Positions 45,647 through 54,843 of a DNA stretch of 64,000 nt are shown here, piece after piece. The stretch is from Planococcus circulans. GTDB lineage: Bacteria; Bacillota; Bacilli; Bacillales_A; Planococcaceae. A program made the position numbers and the translations under genes. Where the stretch lies: NCBI RefSeq assembly GCF_020023385.1, contig NZ_JAIQCL010000001.1, forward strand, positions 496,001 to 560,000, given 5' to 3'. Numbering within the stretch: the stretch's first letter is position 1; each line of letters opens with the position of its first letter. The notes under the pieces were generated by a model. That model ran no database searches. It was not told the origin of the DNA and saw only the letters and a list, made by a program, of their open reading frames with translations.

Positions 45647-46798
45647 TTAATTGACCACTAATAATCCAAGGCGATGATGGTCATGACGGAAAATAACATG
45701 TTGGCGCAAACGCACTTCCAGGTTATGGTCCAAAACTTCCAAGCGGCAGTGGGCGGCGTTGACCTGAATCGCTTCATACAGCTCCGATTCATTTGAAATG
45801 GCGATGCCATTTACTTTGCGGATCACTTCGCCGCGCAGCAAGCCCATCTTATCGGCAGGAGACCCCGGCAAAACATCGACAATCATAACGCCTTGGGACT
45901 GCGGTGTTACAGCATAATTGCCGCTGCGTTCCTTCAATGCGAAATGGATTGTGATGGCGATGCGTCCGATCACTCCAGCTGCGAGTGCAACAGCTGCCAG
46001 CGGCTGCCATAATAACGCGGCCAATCCGACAACAATGATGCCGATCCCTAAAGTGGAAACGGCTTTACCGACCAACGGATAAAGATATACCGGCAATGTC
46101 CGCTGCGAACGTCCCAGGAATCCGAAGACGAATGGGAAAAGAATCAGCGAAAAGCTGGTTTCACCAATCGGCAACTGAGGCCAGTAGGGTGCATACGAAT
46201 CAATCACCGTACCTGGCACTACCAATAGAATCGGCAATAGCCATAAACGTTTCGATAGATAAGCTGCGGCTTTAAGGCCGCGTCCCGATTTATGCAAACG
46301 GGGTGAAGCAGCGTCTGCCGCTGCTTTGTTGATCATTTTTCCTTCTGCGAAGACCAGCGCCCCTGCAATAAGTGCGACAGGAACAAGCCATTCATAAGCA
46401 AAGGCCGTACCTTCGAATTCAAATAAGCCAAAATTCAATGACCAGCCATTGGCATTAACTAACCAACTGAGGCCCACTGCTGCTGCAGCCAAGTAGACAA
46501 ATGACCCTGCCTGATAAAAAGTCGTAGCCATCAAAAGAATGGAGACGATGCTCAAAGCAATCAGCCAATCCATCGGTACAACCAATCCGATTCCGGCAAA
46601 AAGCACAGAAAAGACAAGGGCGTACAACCAGCCATCTTTCAACAGCCGTTTGAATTCGGTCAAGCCATAAACAATCCGAATCCTGAATATTCTTCGTTCC
46701 TTCTTTACTCGATAATATCCCAACAGCACTGCAGCAAGCAATGCTATGTATAAAACCGGATTTACAAAAAATCTACCAATCGCTAACATTAAATCCAT
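45647..46798 (-). CDS. minJ: MinJ-like PDZ membrane protein
   Basis: About 383-residue protein with roughly eight membrane spans up to residue 290, then a C-terminal PDZ domain (GVMIVDVLPGSPADKMGLLRGEVIRKVNGI at about residues 305-335, in two parts). This layout is that of MinJ, which bridges DivIVA and MinD at the septum and poles. The start is not sure: ATG 46798 or GTG 46804, with only a weak GGATGG site upstream. Position between csbA and the ftsEX region fits the B. subtilis order. Confidence 0.82.
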   Translation of the reverse strand: MDLMLAIGRFFVNPVLYIALLAAVLLGYYRVKKERRIFRIRIVYGLTEFKRLLKDGWLYALVFSVLFAGIGLVVPMDWLIALSIVSILLMATTFYQAGSFVYLAAAAVGLSWLVNANGWSLNFGLFEFEGTAFAYEWLVPVALIAGALVFAEGKMINKAAADAASPRLHKSGRGLKAAAYLSKRLWLLPILLVVPGTVIDSYAPYWPQLPIGETSFSLILFPFVFGFLGRSQRTLPVYLYPLVGKAVSTLGIGIIVVGLAALLWQPLAAVALAAGVIGRIAITIHFALKERSGNYAVTPQSQGVMIVDVLPGSPADKMGLLRGEVIRKVNGIAISNESELYEAIQVNAAHCRLEVLDHNLEVRLRQHVIFRHDHHRLGLLVVN

Positions 46799-46888
46799 TA
46801 TCACTATACTTACACCATCCTATCACCGGCAATTGACGCTATCTCTCATTGTAACAAAGAAAACCGGCTTTCTGCATTTCTTTTTCAG

Positions 46889-47995
46889 TTAAATGAACGC
46901 TGAGCCCAATTGCTCCAAAATATCTTCAGTTCCTTCAATTCCAGCAGACAGCCGGATTACTCGGCGAGTTACGCCGATTCGTTCTTTTTCTTCCGCTGAC
47001 AGCGCTCTGTGGGAAGTTCCGTATGGATACGAAACTGTGGTTTCCACGCCTGCCAGAGTCGGTACAATTTTTATCCAGCCAAGTGAGGAAAAGAACTTCG
47101 ACACATCAACTGTTTCCGGCAATTCGAAAGATACGATCGCCCCTACGCCTGGATACCAGACACGTGCCTTGTCTTCCAGAAATGCAGCGATCGCCTGCGC
47201 ATTTTCTGTTTGTGTCTTCATTCGAAGAGCCAGCGTCTTAATGCCGCGGATTGTCAGCCAAGCTTCGAAAGGACTTAAATTCAACCCCAAATTCACGACA
47301 CGTTTCTCTGCAATGCCGATCAGCTCCGCGTCCCCTACCAAAACACCGGCAGTGACGTCGCTGTGGCCTCCAAGGTACTTGGTCGCACTGTGAGCAACTA
47401 AATCCGCGCCAAGCGAATAAGGTGTCATTGTATAAGGTGTAGCGAAGGTGTTGTCGATCATGACCCGGACATCGTAATGCTGCTTCAACCGGCAAAGAAC
47501 TTCGATATCTTCCAGACGCAAAAACGGATTGGTGATCGATTCACTGAATATCAACTTGATTTCGGGAGTATCAATCAGGATTTGCTCGATTTTGCTGATA
47601 TTCGAGAAATCGGCAAAATGAACTTGGATTCCCATGAGGACAAGTTCTTCCTTCAATAGATGAAATGTTCCACCATACACATCCTGCGCGGCAAGAACAT
47701 GATCGCCTGTTTTAACAACCGACAGGATTCCGGCAAGAATCGCCGATGTTCCTGAAGATGCCGAAACGCCTTTCGGTGCAAGCTCCAAATCAGCTACAGT
47801 TTGTCCAAGTGCATCGGTATTCGGATTGGCTGTGCGTGAATACAGGTAGGTGCCATTTCCTTCATAATAGCCTTCAAGTTCTTCCAAAGAAGAAAAAGAA
47901 AATGCGGAAGTCTGGTAAAGCGGCATAACTTTCGATTGGATCGTCCGTTCCTTCATCGTCGCTGTGTGCACTGATTTCGTTTCAATTGACGCCAT
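46889..47995 (-). CDS. Trans-sulfuration family PLP enzyme (cystathionine synthase/lyase type)
   Basis: 368-residue Cys/Met-metabolism PLP enzyme. YSRTANPNTDALGQ and the phosphate loop SASSGTSAI bind the cofactor, IDNTFATPY holds the PLP-contacting Asp, and the Schiff-base Lys is in AHSATKYLGGHSDVTAG (about residue 203). The end has the RLSAGIEGTEDIL block. Residues do not let me decide between cystathionine gamma-synthase, gamma- or beta-lyase and methionine gamma-lyase. It starts 11 bp after the thioredoxin-like gene with AGGAG before the ATG, so the two are an operon. Confidence 0.88.
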   Translation of the reverse strand: MASIETKSVHTATMKERTIQSKVMPLYQTSAFSFSSLEELEGYYEGNGTYLYSRTANPNTDALGQTVADLELAPKGVSASSGTSAILAGILSVVKTGDHVLAAQDVYGGTFHLLKEELVLMGIQVHFADFSNISKIEQILIDTPEIKLIFSESITNPFLRLEDIEVLCRLKQHYDVRVMIDNTFATPYTMTPYSLGADLVAHSATKYLGGHSDVTAGVLVGDAELIGIAEKRVVNLGLNLSPFEAWLTIRGIKTLALRMKTQTENAQAIAAFLEDKARVWYPGVGAIVSFELPETVDVSKFFSSLGWIKIVPTLAGVETTVSYPYGTSHRALSAEEKERIGVTRRVIRLSAGIEGTEDILEQLGSAFI

Positions 47996-48006
47996 TAGTC
48001 CATCTC

Positions 48007-48585
48007 CTATTCCAATTCTGCAATTAGTTTTTCCATCATGGGTTCGTCCATGGGGCCTACCACTTTATTTTGGATGTGCCCATTCGTATCGATCATATAA
48101 GAGGTCGGGATGGATGCCGCTTGATAAGTCGAACCTACATCGCCATTTTCATCCATCGGAATCGGAAATTCCAATCCGAATTCTTCAACAAACTCCTCAA
48201 TTTTCCCAAGGCCTTTATCTTTAGTCGTTAAATTGACTGCCAGGATTACAACATTTTCATCTTCAGCCTGTTCGTCATAATAACTTTGCATATGCGGCAT
48301 TTCCGCTCGGCACGGAGGACACCAGGTTGCCCAGAAATTCAGCATTACTTTTTTTCCTTGATAATCCGAAAGCTTAACTTTTTCGCCATCCAAGGTAGTC
48401 AACTGAAAATCCGGAGCTTTTTCTCCTATAGCCAACCCTTCATCTGTCGGCAAAAAATCCACATCGCTGCCAAGAGCCATGTTATCCAGTGCTTCGGATT
48501 CCGCCATATTATTCTGAACAGCACCGATGATGACGAGCGCCACCATAACAGCAAGCACCAATAAGCCGATTATCTTTTTAGGCAT
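48007..48585 (-). CDS. ResA/TlpA-type membrane-anchored thioredoxin
   Basis: 192 residues with an N-terminal membrane anchor (about residues 5-24) and an extracytoplasmic AhpC/TSA-thioredoxin domain. The redox site is NFWATWCPPCRAEMP (Cys at about 88 and 91), preceded by APDFQLTTLDGEKVKLSDYQG, with the cis-Pro in ASIPTSYMID. Such proteins reduce apocytochrome c or other exported thiols. The c-type cytochrome gene cccB is 3.5 kb away in the same cluster. First gene before the PLP enzyme. Confidence 0.88.
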   Translation of the reverse strand: MPKKIIGLLVLAVMVALVIIGAVQNNMAESEALDNMALGSDVDFLPTDEGLAIGEKAPDFQLTTLDGEKVKLSDYQGKKVMLNFWATWCPPCRAEMPHMQSYYDEQAEDENVVILAVNLTTKDKGLGKIEEFVEEFGLEFPIPMDENGDVGSTYQAASIPTSYMIDTNGHIQNKVVGPMDEPMMEKLIAELE

Positions 48586-48678
48586 CTGTTATTCACTCCA
48601 TTCAACTTTCATCATACGATAAATTGGACAGTTTGTTCCACTAAGATTGCTAAAAAATGTGACAGAATAACAGGGATT

Positions 48679-48711
48679 TAAAAAAACAGCCGACATTAGA
48701 TGCCGGCTGTC
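48679..48711 (-). terminator. Terminator of the M23 hydrolase gene
   Basis: Stem ACAGCCG/CGGCTGT extended by CAT/ATG inside, followed by T residues on the minus strand. Confidence 0.8.
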
Positions 48712-48717
48712 CTAAAC

Positions 48718-50166
48718 TTATAATGAAACATAGCTGGCTGGATTCACGGCATTTGTGCGTCCGCCGTTCCAAGGTCCAACATGGATTTCGAAATGCAGGT
48801 GATCGCCGAATGATCTTCCGGTATTCCCCATTCCACCTATGTTTTGTCCTTGTGAAACCTGCTGTCCAACTGACACGCCAATCGAATTCAGATGAGCGTA
48901 CACAGTTGCATGCGTTTGGCCATTTATCGAATGGGTGATGATGACTACGTTGCCGTAGCCGCCCATTGAACCGGCGTAGGATACAAATCCGTTTGCAGCT
49001 GCCACGATCGTGGTGCCTTTGCTGTTGGCAATATCTACGCCCTGGTGAAACTCCGGACCAGAACCGATATCGCGCCAGCCGAATTTAGAAGTAAAACGTC
49101 CGGCTGCCGGACGGATAAAACCAGAACTTGCATTCACAGAAACTGCCGGTGCTGGCGCGCTGTATGCTGGTGCCGGCGCAGCGGCAACAGGAGCACTTGG
49201 TGCTTCAGGCTTGCTGGCCGCTTTTTGCGAAGCTGCCTTTGCCTTGTCTTCAGCGGCGCGTTCAGCTGCCGCTCGTTCTGCCGCTGCTCGTTCAGCTGCC
49301 GCTTTTTCTGCTGCGGCTTTTTCTGCTGCGGCGCGTTCTGCAGCTAACTTACGCAAGCGCTCTTCTTCAGCTTTTCTTGCCAATTCCGCAAGCCGCGCTT
49401 GTTCGTTGGCAATTTTTGTTTCAAGTTCCGCACTTACGTCAATCGCTTCTTCGCGTTGCTGGACAAGTGTGGTCTTTTCTTTTGCTAAACGCTCCTGTTC
49501 AGCTTTCAGGTCTTTCACATGGCCAGCTTGTTCAGCTTTCTGCCCGTCTAATGATTTCTTGAGGTCAACAAGTTCTGCACGGCGTTGTTCCTGCTCTGCA
49601 AGCTTTGTCTCAACTTGTGCTTTTTGTTCACCTAAAAGCTTTTTATCTTCAGCTTGTTCGTTCATGATTTCGCGATCTGCATCAATCAAGGTGTTCACTG
49701 CCGAAAAACGGTCAATGAAATCAACAAAGCTGTTTGCACCCAGCAATACGTCTATGTAATCCACAGAGCCGCCGCTCAATTGGATGGCACGTGCACGTTC
49801 TTGAAGCAACTCTGTCCGTTCAGCAATTTTTCTTTCCAGTTCTTCAATGGATTTTCTCAGGTCATCGATTTCAACAATTGTCTGATCAATTTCACCTTGA
49901 ACTCCATTGATTTTTGACTGGGTTTCCTGCATTTGGTTCTCCAGCTCCTGGATTTTAGCCATGATGCTTTCCAGTGTGGATTGGTTTTGATTCATTTCAG
50001 TGGATTTTTCACTGATTCCAGAATTCAATTCATTTTCTTTTTGTTCTATTTTTTGCTGCTCTTGCTGCAATTCACTTAAAGTATCAGCGTTTGCTGTTGG
50101 AATCAACAAGGTAAGCGATAATACGGATGAAACACCAGTCAACAACCATTTCGACTTTGAGTTCAA
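48718..50166 (-). CDS. EnvC/PcsB-like M23 peptidoglycan hydrolase, probable FtsX partner
   Basis: 482 residues: signal peptide (about 1-27), a long coiled coil of the CwlO/PcsB/EnvC type (about 28-260), an Ala-Glu-Lys rich segment of AAAEK/AAAER repeats (about 270-310), a Pro-Ala linker, and a C-terminal LytM/M23 domain. The zinc motifs are complete: HQGVD at about 385 and HLHFE near 455. It lies about 120 bp downstream of ftsX on the same strand, the place of FtsEX-activated hydrolases in many Firmicutes. It starts with TTG 50166 after AAAGGGGATC. Confidence 0.88.
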   Translation of the reverse strand: MNSKSKWLLTGVSSVLSLTLLIPTANADTLSELQQEQQKIEQKENELNSGISEKSTEMNQNQSTLESIMAKIQELENQMQETQSKINGVQGEIDQTIVEIDDLRKSIEELERKIAERTELLQERARAIQLSGGSVDYIDVLLGANSFVDFIDRFSAVNTLIDADREIMNEQAEDKKLLGEQKAQVETKLAEQEQRRAELVDLKKSLDGQKAEQAGHVKDLKAEQERLAKEKTTLVQQREEAIDVSAELETKIANEQARLAELARKAEEERLRKLAAERAAAEKAAAEKAAAERAAAERAAAERAAEDKAKAASQKAASKPEAPSAPVAAAPAPAYSAPAPAVSVNASSGFIRPAAGRFTSKFGWRDIGSGPEFHQGVDIANSKGTTIVAAANGFVSYAGSMGGYGNVVIITHSINGQTHATVYAHLNSIGVSVGQQVSQGQNIGGMGNTGRSFGDHLHFEIHVGPWNGGRTNAVNPASYVSL

Positions 50167-50283
50167 GTTTGTGATCCCCTTTCGGCTTTACGCTCTTTTT
50201 CTATCTATCTCTAGTTTAAGCTATACCATTCAAACGGTCTGGAGTCTCTTTATAATACCTGCAGACCGTTCTTATATCTATAA

Positions 50284-51168
50284 TTACACACGCAAAAATT
50301 TTCTGATTGACATAAAGCTTCCCCAGATACCGATAAATACGCCCATCAATAAGATCAAGGCACTTACCTGGTAGATGAATGGGGTGAACTCCAATAGCTG
50401 GAAGAGTTCACCACTTAAACGGGGTTGTGCAAATTCAGTTATTTTTTTGTAAAGCAATGCTACCAGGCCAATCGGAATGAGTGAGCCTAAGATTCCAAGC
50501 CACATGCCTTCCAAAATGAACGGAATACGCACGAACCAGTTTGTAGCACCTACTAATTTCATGATTTCGATTTCACGGCGTCTTGCGACAATCGTGATTC
50601 GAATCGTATTTGAAATAAGGAACATAGCAGTGAACAACAGCGCCAGGATTAAAATCAGTCCGACGTTCCGTCCGGCATTCAAAAAGTTAAAGAGCTTCTC
50701 TATCTTGCCTTCACCGTATTTGACGTCCTCTATACTTTCTAAAGCCGCAATCTCGGTTGCTACTGCTTCAGTTTGCTGTGGATCAAGTGCTTTTACATAA
50801 AAAACATCGAACAATGGATTGCTTTGTTCGAATAAACTCAACTCATCCCCGAAATCAAGGACCAAGTCGGTCAGTTCTTCTTCTTTTGTCGAAAAATCAG
50901 TAGATTCTACACCAGGCATTTTGACAATCTGAGATTCCAGATCCTCTATGGTCTCTTCTGTAGCATCTAAGGAAACAAATACTTTAATTTCAACATCATT
51001 TTCGAGATCGTCGGCCACTTTGTTCAGGTTCATCATAATAAGAACAAATACACCGACCAACAATAGCGTTACCGTCACTGCGCTTACAGACGCGAAAGTC
51101 ATCCAGCTGTTGCGGCCAATGCTTTTGAAACTTTCCTTGAAATGGCGCATCATCGTTCTAGCCTTCAT
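50284..51168 (-). CDS. ftsX: Cell-division ABC transporter permease FtsX
   Basis: 294-residue integral membrane protein. First span near residues 20-45 in WMTFASVSAVTVTLLLVGVF, then a large extracellular loop (about 45-175) that controls the hydrolase, then three spans containing RREIEIMKLVGATNWFVRIPF. It works with FtsE to activate a peptidoglycan hydrolase. ATG 51168 follows GGAGGTG by 9 bp and overlaps the ftsE end by 11 bp. Confidence 0.95.
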   Translation of the reverse strand: MKARTMMRHFKESFKSIGRNSWMTFASVSAVTVTLLLVGVFVLIMMNLNKVADDLENDVEIKVFVSLDATEETIEDLESQIVKMPGVESTDFSTKEEELTDLVLDFGDELSLFEQSNPLFDVFYVKALDPQQTEAVATEIAALESIEDVKYGEGKIEKLFNFLNAGRNVGLILILALLFTAMFLISNTIRITIVARRREIEIMKLVGATNWFVRIPFILEGMWLGILGSLIPIGLVALLYKKITEFAQPRLSGELFQLLEFTPFIYQVSALILLMGVFIGIWGSFMSIRKFLRV

Positions 51169-51844
51169 AACCGTAGTCACCTCCAGCTACATCACGGACA
51201 ATTAAGCCGCCCTCTATTGCAATTACACGATGTCGCCGTGTATTCACGATTTGCTGATTGTGTGTTGCCATAATAATCGTCGTACCTGCTTTGTTGATGC
51301 GTTCGAACAGGTTCATGATATCCCAGGCTGTTTCAGGATCCAGATTTCCTGTCGGCTCATCTGCAATCATCACTTTCGGCATATTGACGATAGATCGCGC
51401 GATGGACACACGTTGCTGTTCGCCTCCGGACAATTCCGTCGGAAACATTTTAGCTTTATGTTTCAACCCGACCAGATCCAACACTTCCATGACCCGTTTT
51501 TTGATGGCCGCGGGCTTTTCTTCAATTACTTCCAACGCAAATGCTACATTTTCATAGACATTCAGTTTCGTCAGCAATTTAAAATCCTGAAATACGACGC
51601 CAATCTGGCGGCGCAGCATCGGGACTTTCCGGTTCTTTAATGTTGCTATGTCAATATCGTCAACGAACATCTGTCCTGAGGATGGACGCTCTTCACGATA
51701 CATCATTTTGATGAATGTCGATTTACCTGCACCACTCGGGCCTACGATATATACGAATTCCCCTTGCTCAATTTCAACATTGAGACCGTTTAAGGCGACA
51801 ATTCCATTCGGATACTTTTTGTAGACGTTCTTCATTTGAATCAT
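51158..51844 (-). CDS. ftsE: Cell-division ABC transporter ATPase FtsE
   Basis: 228-residue ATPase. Walker A GPSGAGKSTFIKMMYREERP is at about residues 35-54, signature LSGGEQQRVSIARSIV, Walker B VMIADEPTGNLD, switch His in ATHNQQIV. ATG 51844 follows AGGTGGGTA; the frame extends ten codons upstream. A small inverted repeat TTGGC-ATAC-GCCAA (51868-51881) lies in its leader. A TATAAT box is seen near 51914 on the minus strand. Confidence 0.95.
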   Translation of the reverse strand: MIQMKNVYKKYPNGIVALNGLNVEIEQGEFVYIVGPSGAGKSTFIKMMYREERPSSGQMFVDDIDIATLKNRKVPMLRRQIGVVFQDFKLLTKLNVYENVAFALEVIEEKPAAIKKRVMEVLDLVGLKHKAKMFPTELSGGEQQRVSIARSIVNMPKVMIADEPTGNLDPETAWDIMNLFERINKAGTTIIMATHNQQIVNTRRHRVIAIEGGLIVRDVAGGDYGYEG

Positions 51845-52085
51845 TTTTATTACCCACCTAATATTAATTGGCATACGCCAACATTATTTCCTTGGAATTT
51901 TGCAGCAAACTTATTATAACACCTTAAACATATATTTTTATTACATTTCTGTATCATTTGGAATTCAAATTGAATAATCTGAACTATAAGAAAATTTAAT
52001 TTTATAGATAGTAATCTATTAAAAAAATCCCATATTATACCTCTATAAGTGTAAAAAAGTATTAAAAACGCTTATATTTTAGCAT

Positions 52086-52118
52086 AAAAAAATAAACCTG
52101 CTGTTCGGCAGGTTTATT
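52086..52118 (-). terminator. cccB terminator
   Basis: Stem AAACCTGC/GCAGGTTT with a 6-base loop, followed on the minus strand by seven T residues; the cccB stop lies in its first arm. Confidence 0.85.
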
Positions 52119-52464
52119 CCATGTTCGCTAAGTATTCTGCAACCGCTACCGCTTCATCGCCTTCAATGATATTAGCCGGCATTGCACCTTTTCCATTTTC
52201 GATGACAGAAAGGATCTCTTCTTGTGATAAACGGGATCCCACGTCATTCAAGGACGGGAAGTTTCCTTGACCCTCCAGATTTTCACCATGACAGGAAATG
52301 CAATTTTGTTGAACCACTTGCTCGGCATCAACGGCCGTTGTTTCTCCTCCGCCATCTGCAGGCGCTTCTACAGGAGTTTCTACAGGTTCCGTCGTTTCTT
52401 CACCGCCACATGCGCCAAGTATGAGTGCCGTACCGAACAGCATCGCCATCAATTGCTTTTTCAT
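52114..52464 (-). CDS. cccB: Membrane-anchored cytochrome c-551 (CccB)
   Basis: 116-residue lipoprotein. Lipobox LGAC at about residues 16-19, then a Glu/Pro/Gly-rich linker, then a small class I cytochrome c domain with heme motif CISCH (about residue 55) and the axial Met in KGAMPAN. It carries electrons at the outer face of the membrane. AGGAGGTC precedes the ATG. B. subtilis has cccB at the same place near ftsE. Confidence 0.93.
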   Translation of the reverse strand: MKKQLMAMLFGTALILGACGGEETTEPVETPVEAPADGGGETTAVDAEQVVQQNCISCHGENLEGQGNFPSLNDVGSRLSQEEILSVIENGKGAMPANIIEGDEAVAVAEYLANME

Positions 52465-52513
52465 TTGGTGACCTCCTCTTATGAATTCTTCTACATATTA
52501 GAGTATACCAAAG

Positions 52514-53386
52514 TTATGGCCTTTTAAAACCCTCGCCGAGAACTTCAGAAGCATCTGAAACGATTACAAAAGCGCTAGGGTCGATATATTTGACCAGTTG
52601 TTTTAGTCTCGTAAATTCTGTTTGAGGAATAACCACCATCAATAATGGCTTTTCCGTCCCTGAATAGCCCCCGGTCGCAGTCAGTTCCGTCACGCCGCGA
52701 TCAACTTCTTCGTAAATGGCGTCCCGGATTTCCATCTGCTTGTTGGTGATGATATAGACCAGCTTCGATTGGCCGAATCCCACTTGGACCAAGTCGATGG
52801 TTTTCGTCGTAACATATAATCCGATCAAAGCGTATAGCCCTTTTTCAATATCGAAGACCAGCGCTGCTGCCAAAACGATAAAGCCGTCAATCATTGCGAC
52901 ACTCGTGCCAAGAGTCAAGCCCGTATACTTCGTGATGATTTGGGCAGCCAGGTCTGTTCCGCCTGTAGATGCTTTCCCACGGAAGACGATGCCCAGCCCA
53001 AGCCCAACCATAATCCCGCCGAATAAAGCGCCAAGTAAAGGATCTTGGGTCCAAGGCTCCCACGATTCCGTCAAAAATACGACAAAAGGCAAAAATACTG
53101 TCCCTACAGCCGTTTTAATCCCAAAATTCTTACCCAGTAAGATCAATCCTGCAATAAACAATGGAATATTGAAAGCCCATTGAACGAAAGCCGGCTTCCA
53201 TTCGAATAATCCTTTCAAAATGGTACTGATGCCGCTTACGCCTCCCGAAGCCACTTCATTCGGCAATAAAAACACATTAAAGGAAATTGCCACAATCGCT
53301 GATCCAACGATTACACTAGCGTAATCCAGGAACAAGGTCAGCAATGGATGTGGATCTTTGCGGATACGTCGATTTTTTTTAGTCAT
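52514..53386 (-). CDS. YitT-family membrane protein (YvjA-like)
   Basis: 290 residues. N-terminal five to six spans of the YitT/DUF161 type (SFNVFLLPNEVASGGVSGIST and FRGKASTGGTDLAAQII), then a C-terminal cytoplasmic DUF2179 domain from about residue 205 (KLVYIITNKQMEIRDAIYEE). Function unknown. Located between cccB and prfB, where B. subtilis has yvjA. Confidence 0.87.
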   Translation of the reverse strand: MTKKNRRIRKDPHPLLTLFLDYASVIVGSAIVAISFNVFLLPNEVASGGVSGISTILKGLFEWKPAFVQWAFNIPLFIAGLILLGKNFGIKTAVGTVFLPFVVFLTESWEPWTQDPLLGALFGGIMVGLGLGIVFRGKASTGGTDLAAQIITKYTGLTLGTSVAMIDGFIVLAAALVFDIEKGLYALIGLYVTTKTIDLVQVGFGQSKLVYIITNKQMEIRDAIYEEVDRGVTELTATGGYSGTEKPLLMVVIPQTEFTRLKQLVKYIDPSAFVIVSDASEVLGEGFKRP

Positions 53387-53629
53387 CTGTTCTTCTTCCT
53401 CTTCTCTCTTCTGTTCGGTTAAACCCTGTCAGAGTATACCAAAGGCGCTAAGCTTTGTGAACTTCATCCAGGTAAAGCAAAATTCTGCCTTAGCAGCATG
53501 AGGTGTTGACAATTTAAATTGGCGCTATGTAATAGACGAGATGCCTGAACCCTACTAGGAAGGAGTTGAGCCGGAAATTGAGCAGTAAGCACAGGAAAAC
53601 CACTGTTTATCAAAAAGTTTTCGACAGCA

Positions 53630-53663
53630 AAAAAAGCCCGAAAGCGGGTAGGCTTTCGGACTT
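53630..53663 (-). terminator. prfB terminator
   Basis: Stem CCGAAAGC/GCTTTCGG followed by a T run on the minus strand, 15 bp after the prfB stop. The 240 bp beyond it to the YitT-family gene hold no gene I can support. Confidence 0.8.
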
Positions 53664-53677
53664 TCTGCATATTTTTG

Positions 53678-54782
53678 TTAATCCATTTTCGAACGCAAGA
53701 GAGAGTTGATAAATCCATCAATGTCCCCGTCCATGACCACGCCTAAATTACCGGTTTCATAATTGGTTCGGTGATCTTTAACCATTGAATATGGATGGAA
53801 TACATAAGAACGGATCTGGCTTCCCCAGCCAATTTCCTTTTGTTCTCCACGAATTTCAAGAAGGCGTGCTTCTTCTTCTTCGATTTTTAAAGCATATAAT
53901 TTCGCTTTCAACATTTGCATCGCTTTTTCACGGTTCTTGATTTGTGAACGTTCCTGCTGGCACGTCACCACAGCCCCTGTTGGAAGGTGCGTGATACGGA
54001 CAGCGGAATCCGTAGTGTTGATATGCTGTCCACCCGCACCACTTGCCCGGTACGTATCGATTTTTAAATCTTCAGTGCGGATATCAATTTCAATCTCACC
54101 TGTGAATTCCGGCATCACTTCGCAGGAAACAAATGAAGTATGACGGCGCCCTGATGAATCGAAAGGCGAAATGCGGACTAAGCGGTGAACCCCTTTTTCA
54201 GCTTTCAGGTACCCGTAGGCATTATGGCCGCGAATTCCAAGCGTAACCGATTTGACTCCAGCCTCATCGCCAGCCTGGTAGTCCAGCGTCTCCACCTTGA
54301 AGCCGCGCTTTTCCGCCCATCGTGTATACATGCGCAATAACATGGAACACCAGTCCTGTGATTCTGTACCACCAGCACCTGGATGTAATTCCAAGATGGC
54401 ATTGTTCTTATCATAAGGTTCGCTGAGCAGCATCGTTAATTCATAATCCGCCAGCTTGGAATTGAATTCCTTCATTTCATTATCGACGTCTTCATGCAGA
54501 TCCTCATCATCTTCTTCTCTTAACAGTTCCAAGGACATTTCCATACTTTCCTGCGTTTCCACGAAACCGTAATAAGTATTCACAATTTCCTTTAATCCAT
54601 TTAATTCCGTAATGACCGTTTGTGCTGAATCCTGATCATTCCAAAAAGCTGGATCCAACATCATTTCATCTAATTCCTGAATGCGGGCTTCTTTGTTTTC
54701 TAAGTCAAAGAGACCCCCTAAAGTCCGCCAGCTTACTGGCTGATTTGTCGAGCTGGTTACGAATGTCTGCTAATTCCATCAT
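53678..54782 (-). CDS. prfB: Peptide chain release factor 2, with programmed +1 frameshift
   Basis: RF2 ends translation at UGA and UAA. The gene is in two frames. A 25-codon first frame from ATG 54782 (GAGGAGG upstream) ends at an in-frame TGA (54707-54705). After a +1 shift at CTT-TGA-C, the main frame continues from GAC to 53678. The shift signals are present: an internal AGGGGG (54719-54714) three bases before CTT. The main part has GGQ in [15 protein letters not shown] and the stop-codon recognition tripeptide region around [10 protein letters not shown]. It follows secA, as in B. subtilis. Confidence 0.96.
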
Positions 54783-54806
54783 TATATGTTCCTCCTCAAA
54801 ATAACA

Positions 54807-54829
54807 CCGAAGAGCATAAGCTCTTCGGT
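54807..54829. terminator. Hairpin between secA and prfB
   Basis: Stem ACCGAAGAG/CTCTTCGGT with a 5-base loop, followed by TGTTATTTT on the minus strand; a moderate terminator or attenuator for secA. Confidence 0.6.
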
Positions 54830-54843
54830 ATTTTCACACGCTC

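Noticed and set aside
49200-49760. Plus-strand ORFs rich in Ala/Ser/Arg opposite the M23 hydrolase
   Set aside because: Antisense shadows of the AAAEK/AAAER repeat region of the hydrolase gene.
53513-53545. TTGACA with a TATGTAAT nearby on the plus strand, a possible promoter
   Set aside because: Nothing that it could express lies downstream before the prfB terminator; judged chance.
53464-53721. 85-codon minus-strand ORF downstream of and overlapping the prfB end
   Set aside because: Starts inside prfB without a ribosome site, spans the prfB terminator, and has no recognisable domain.
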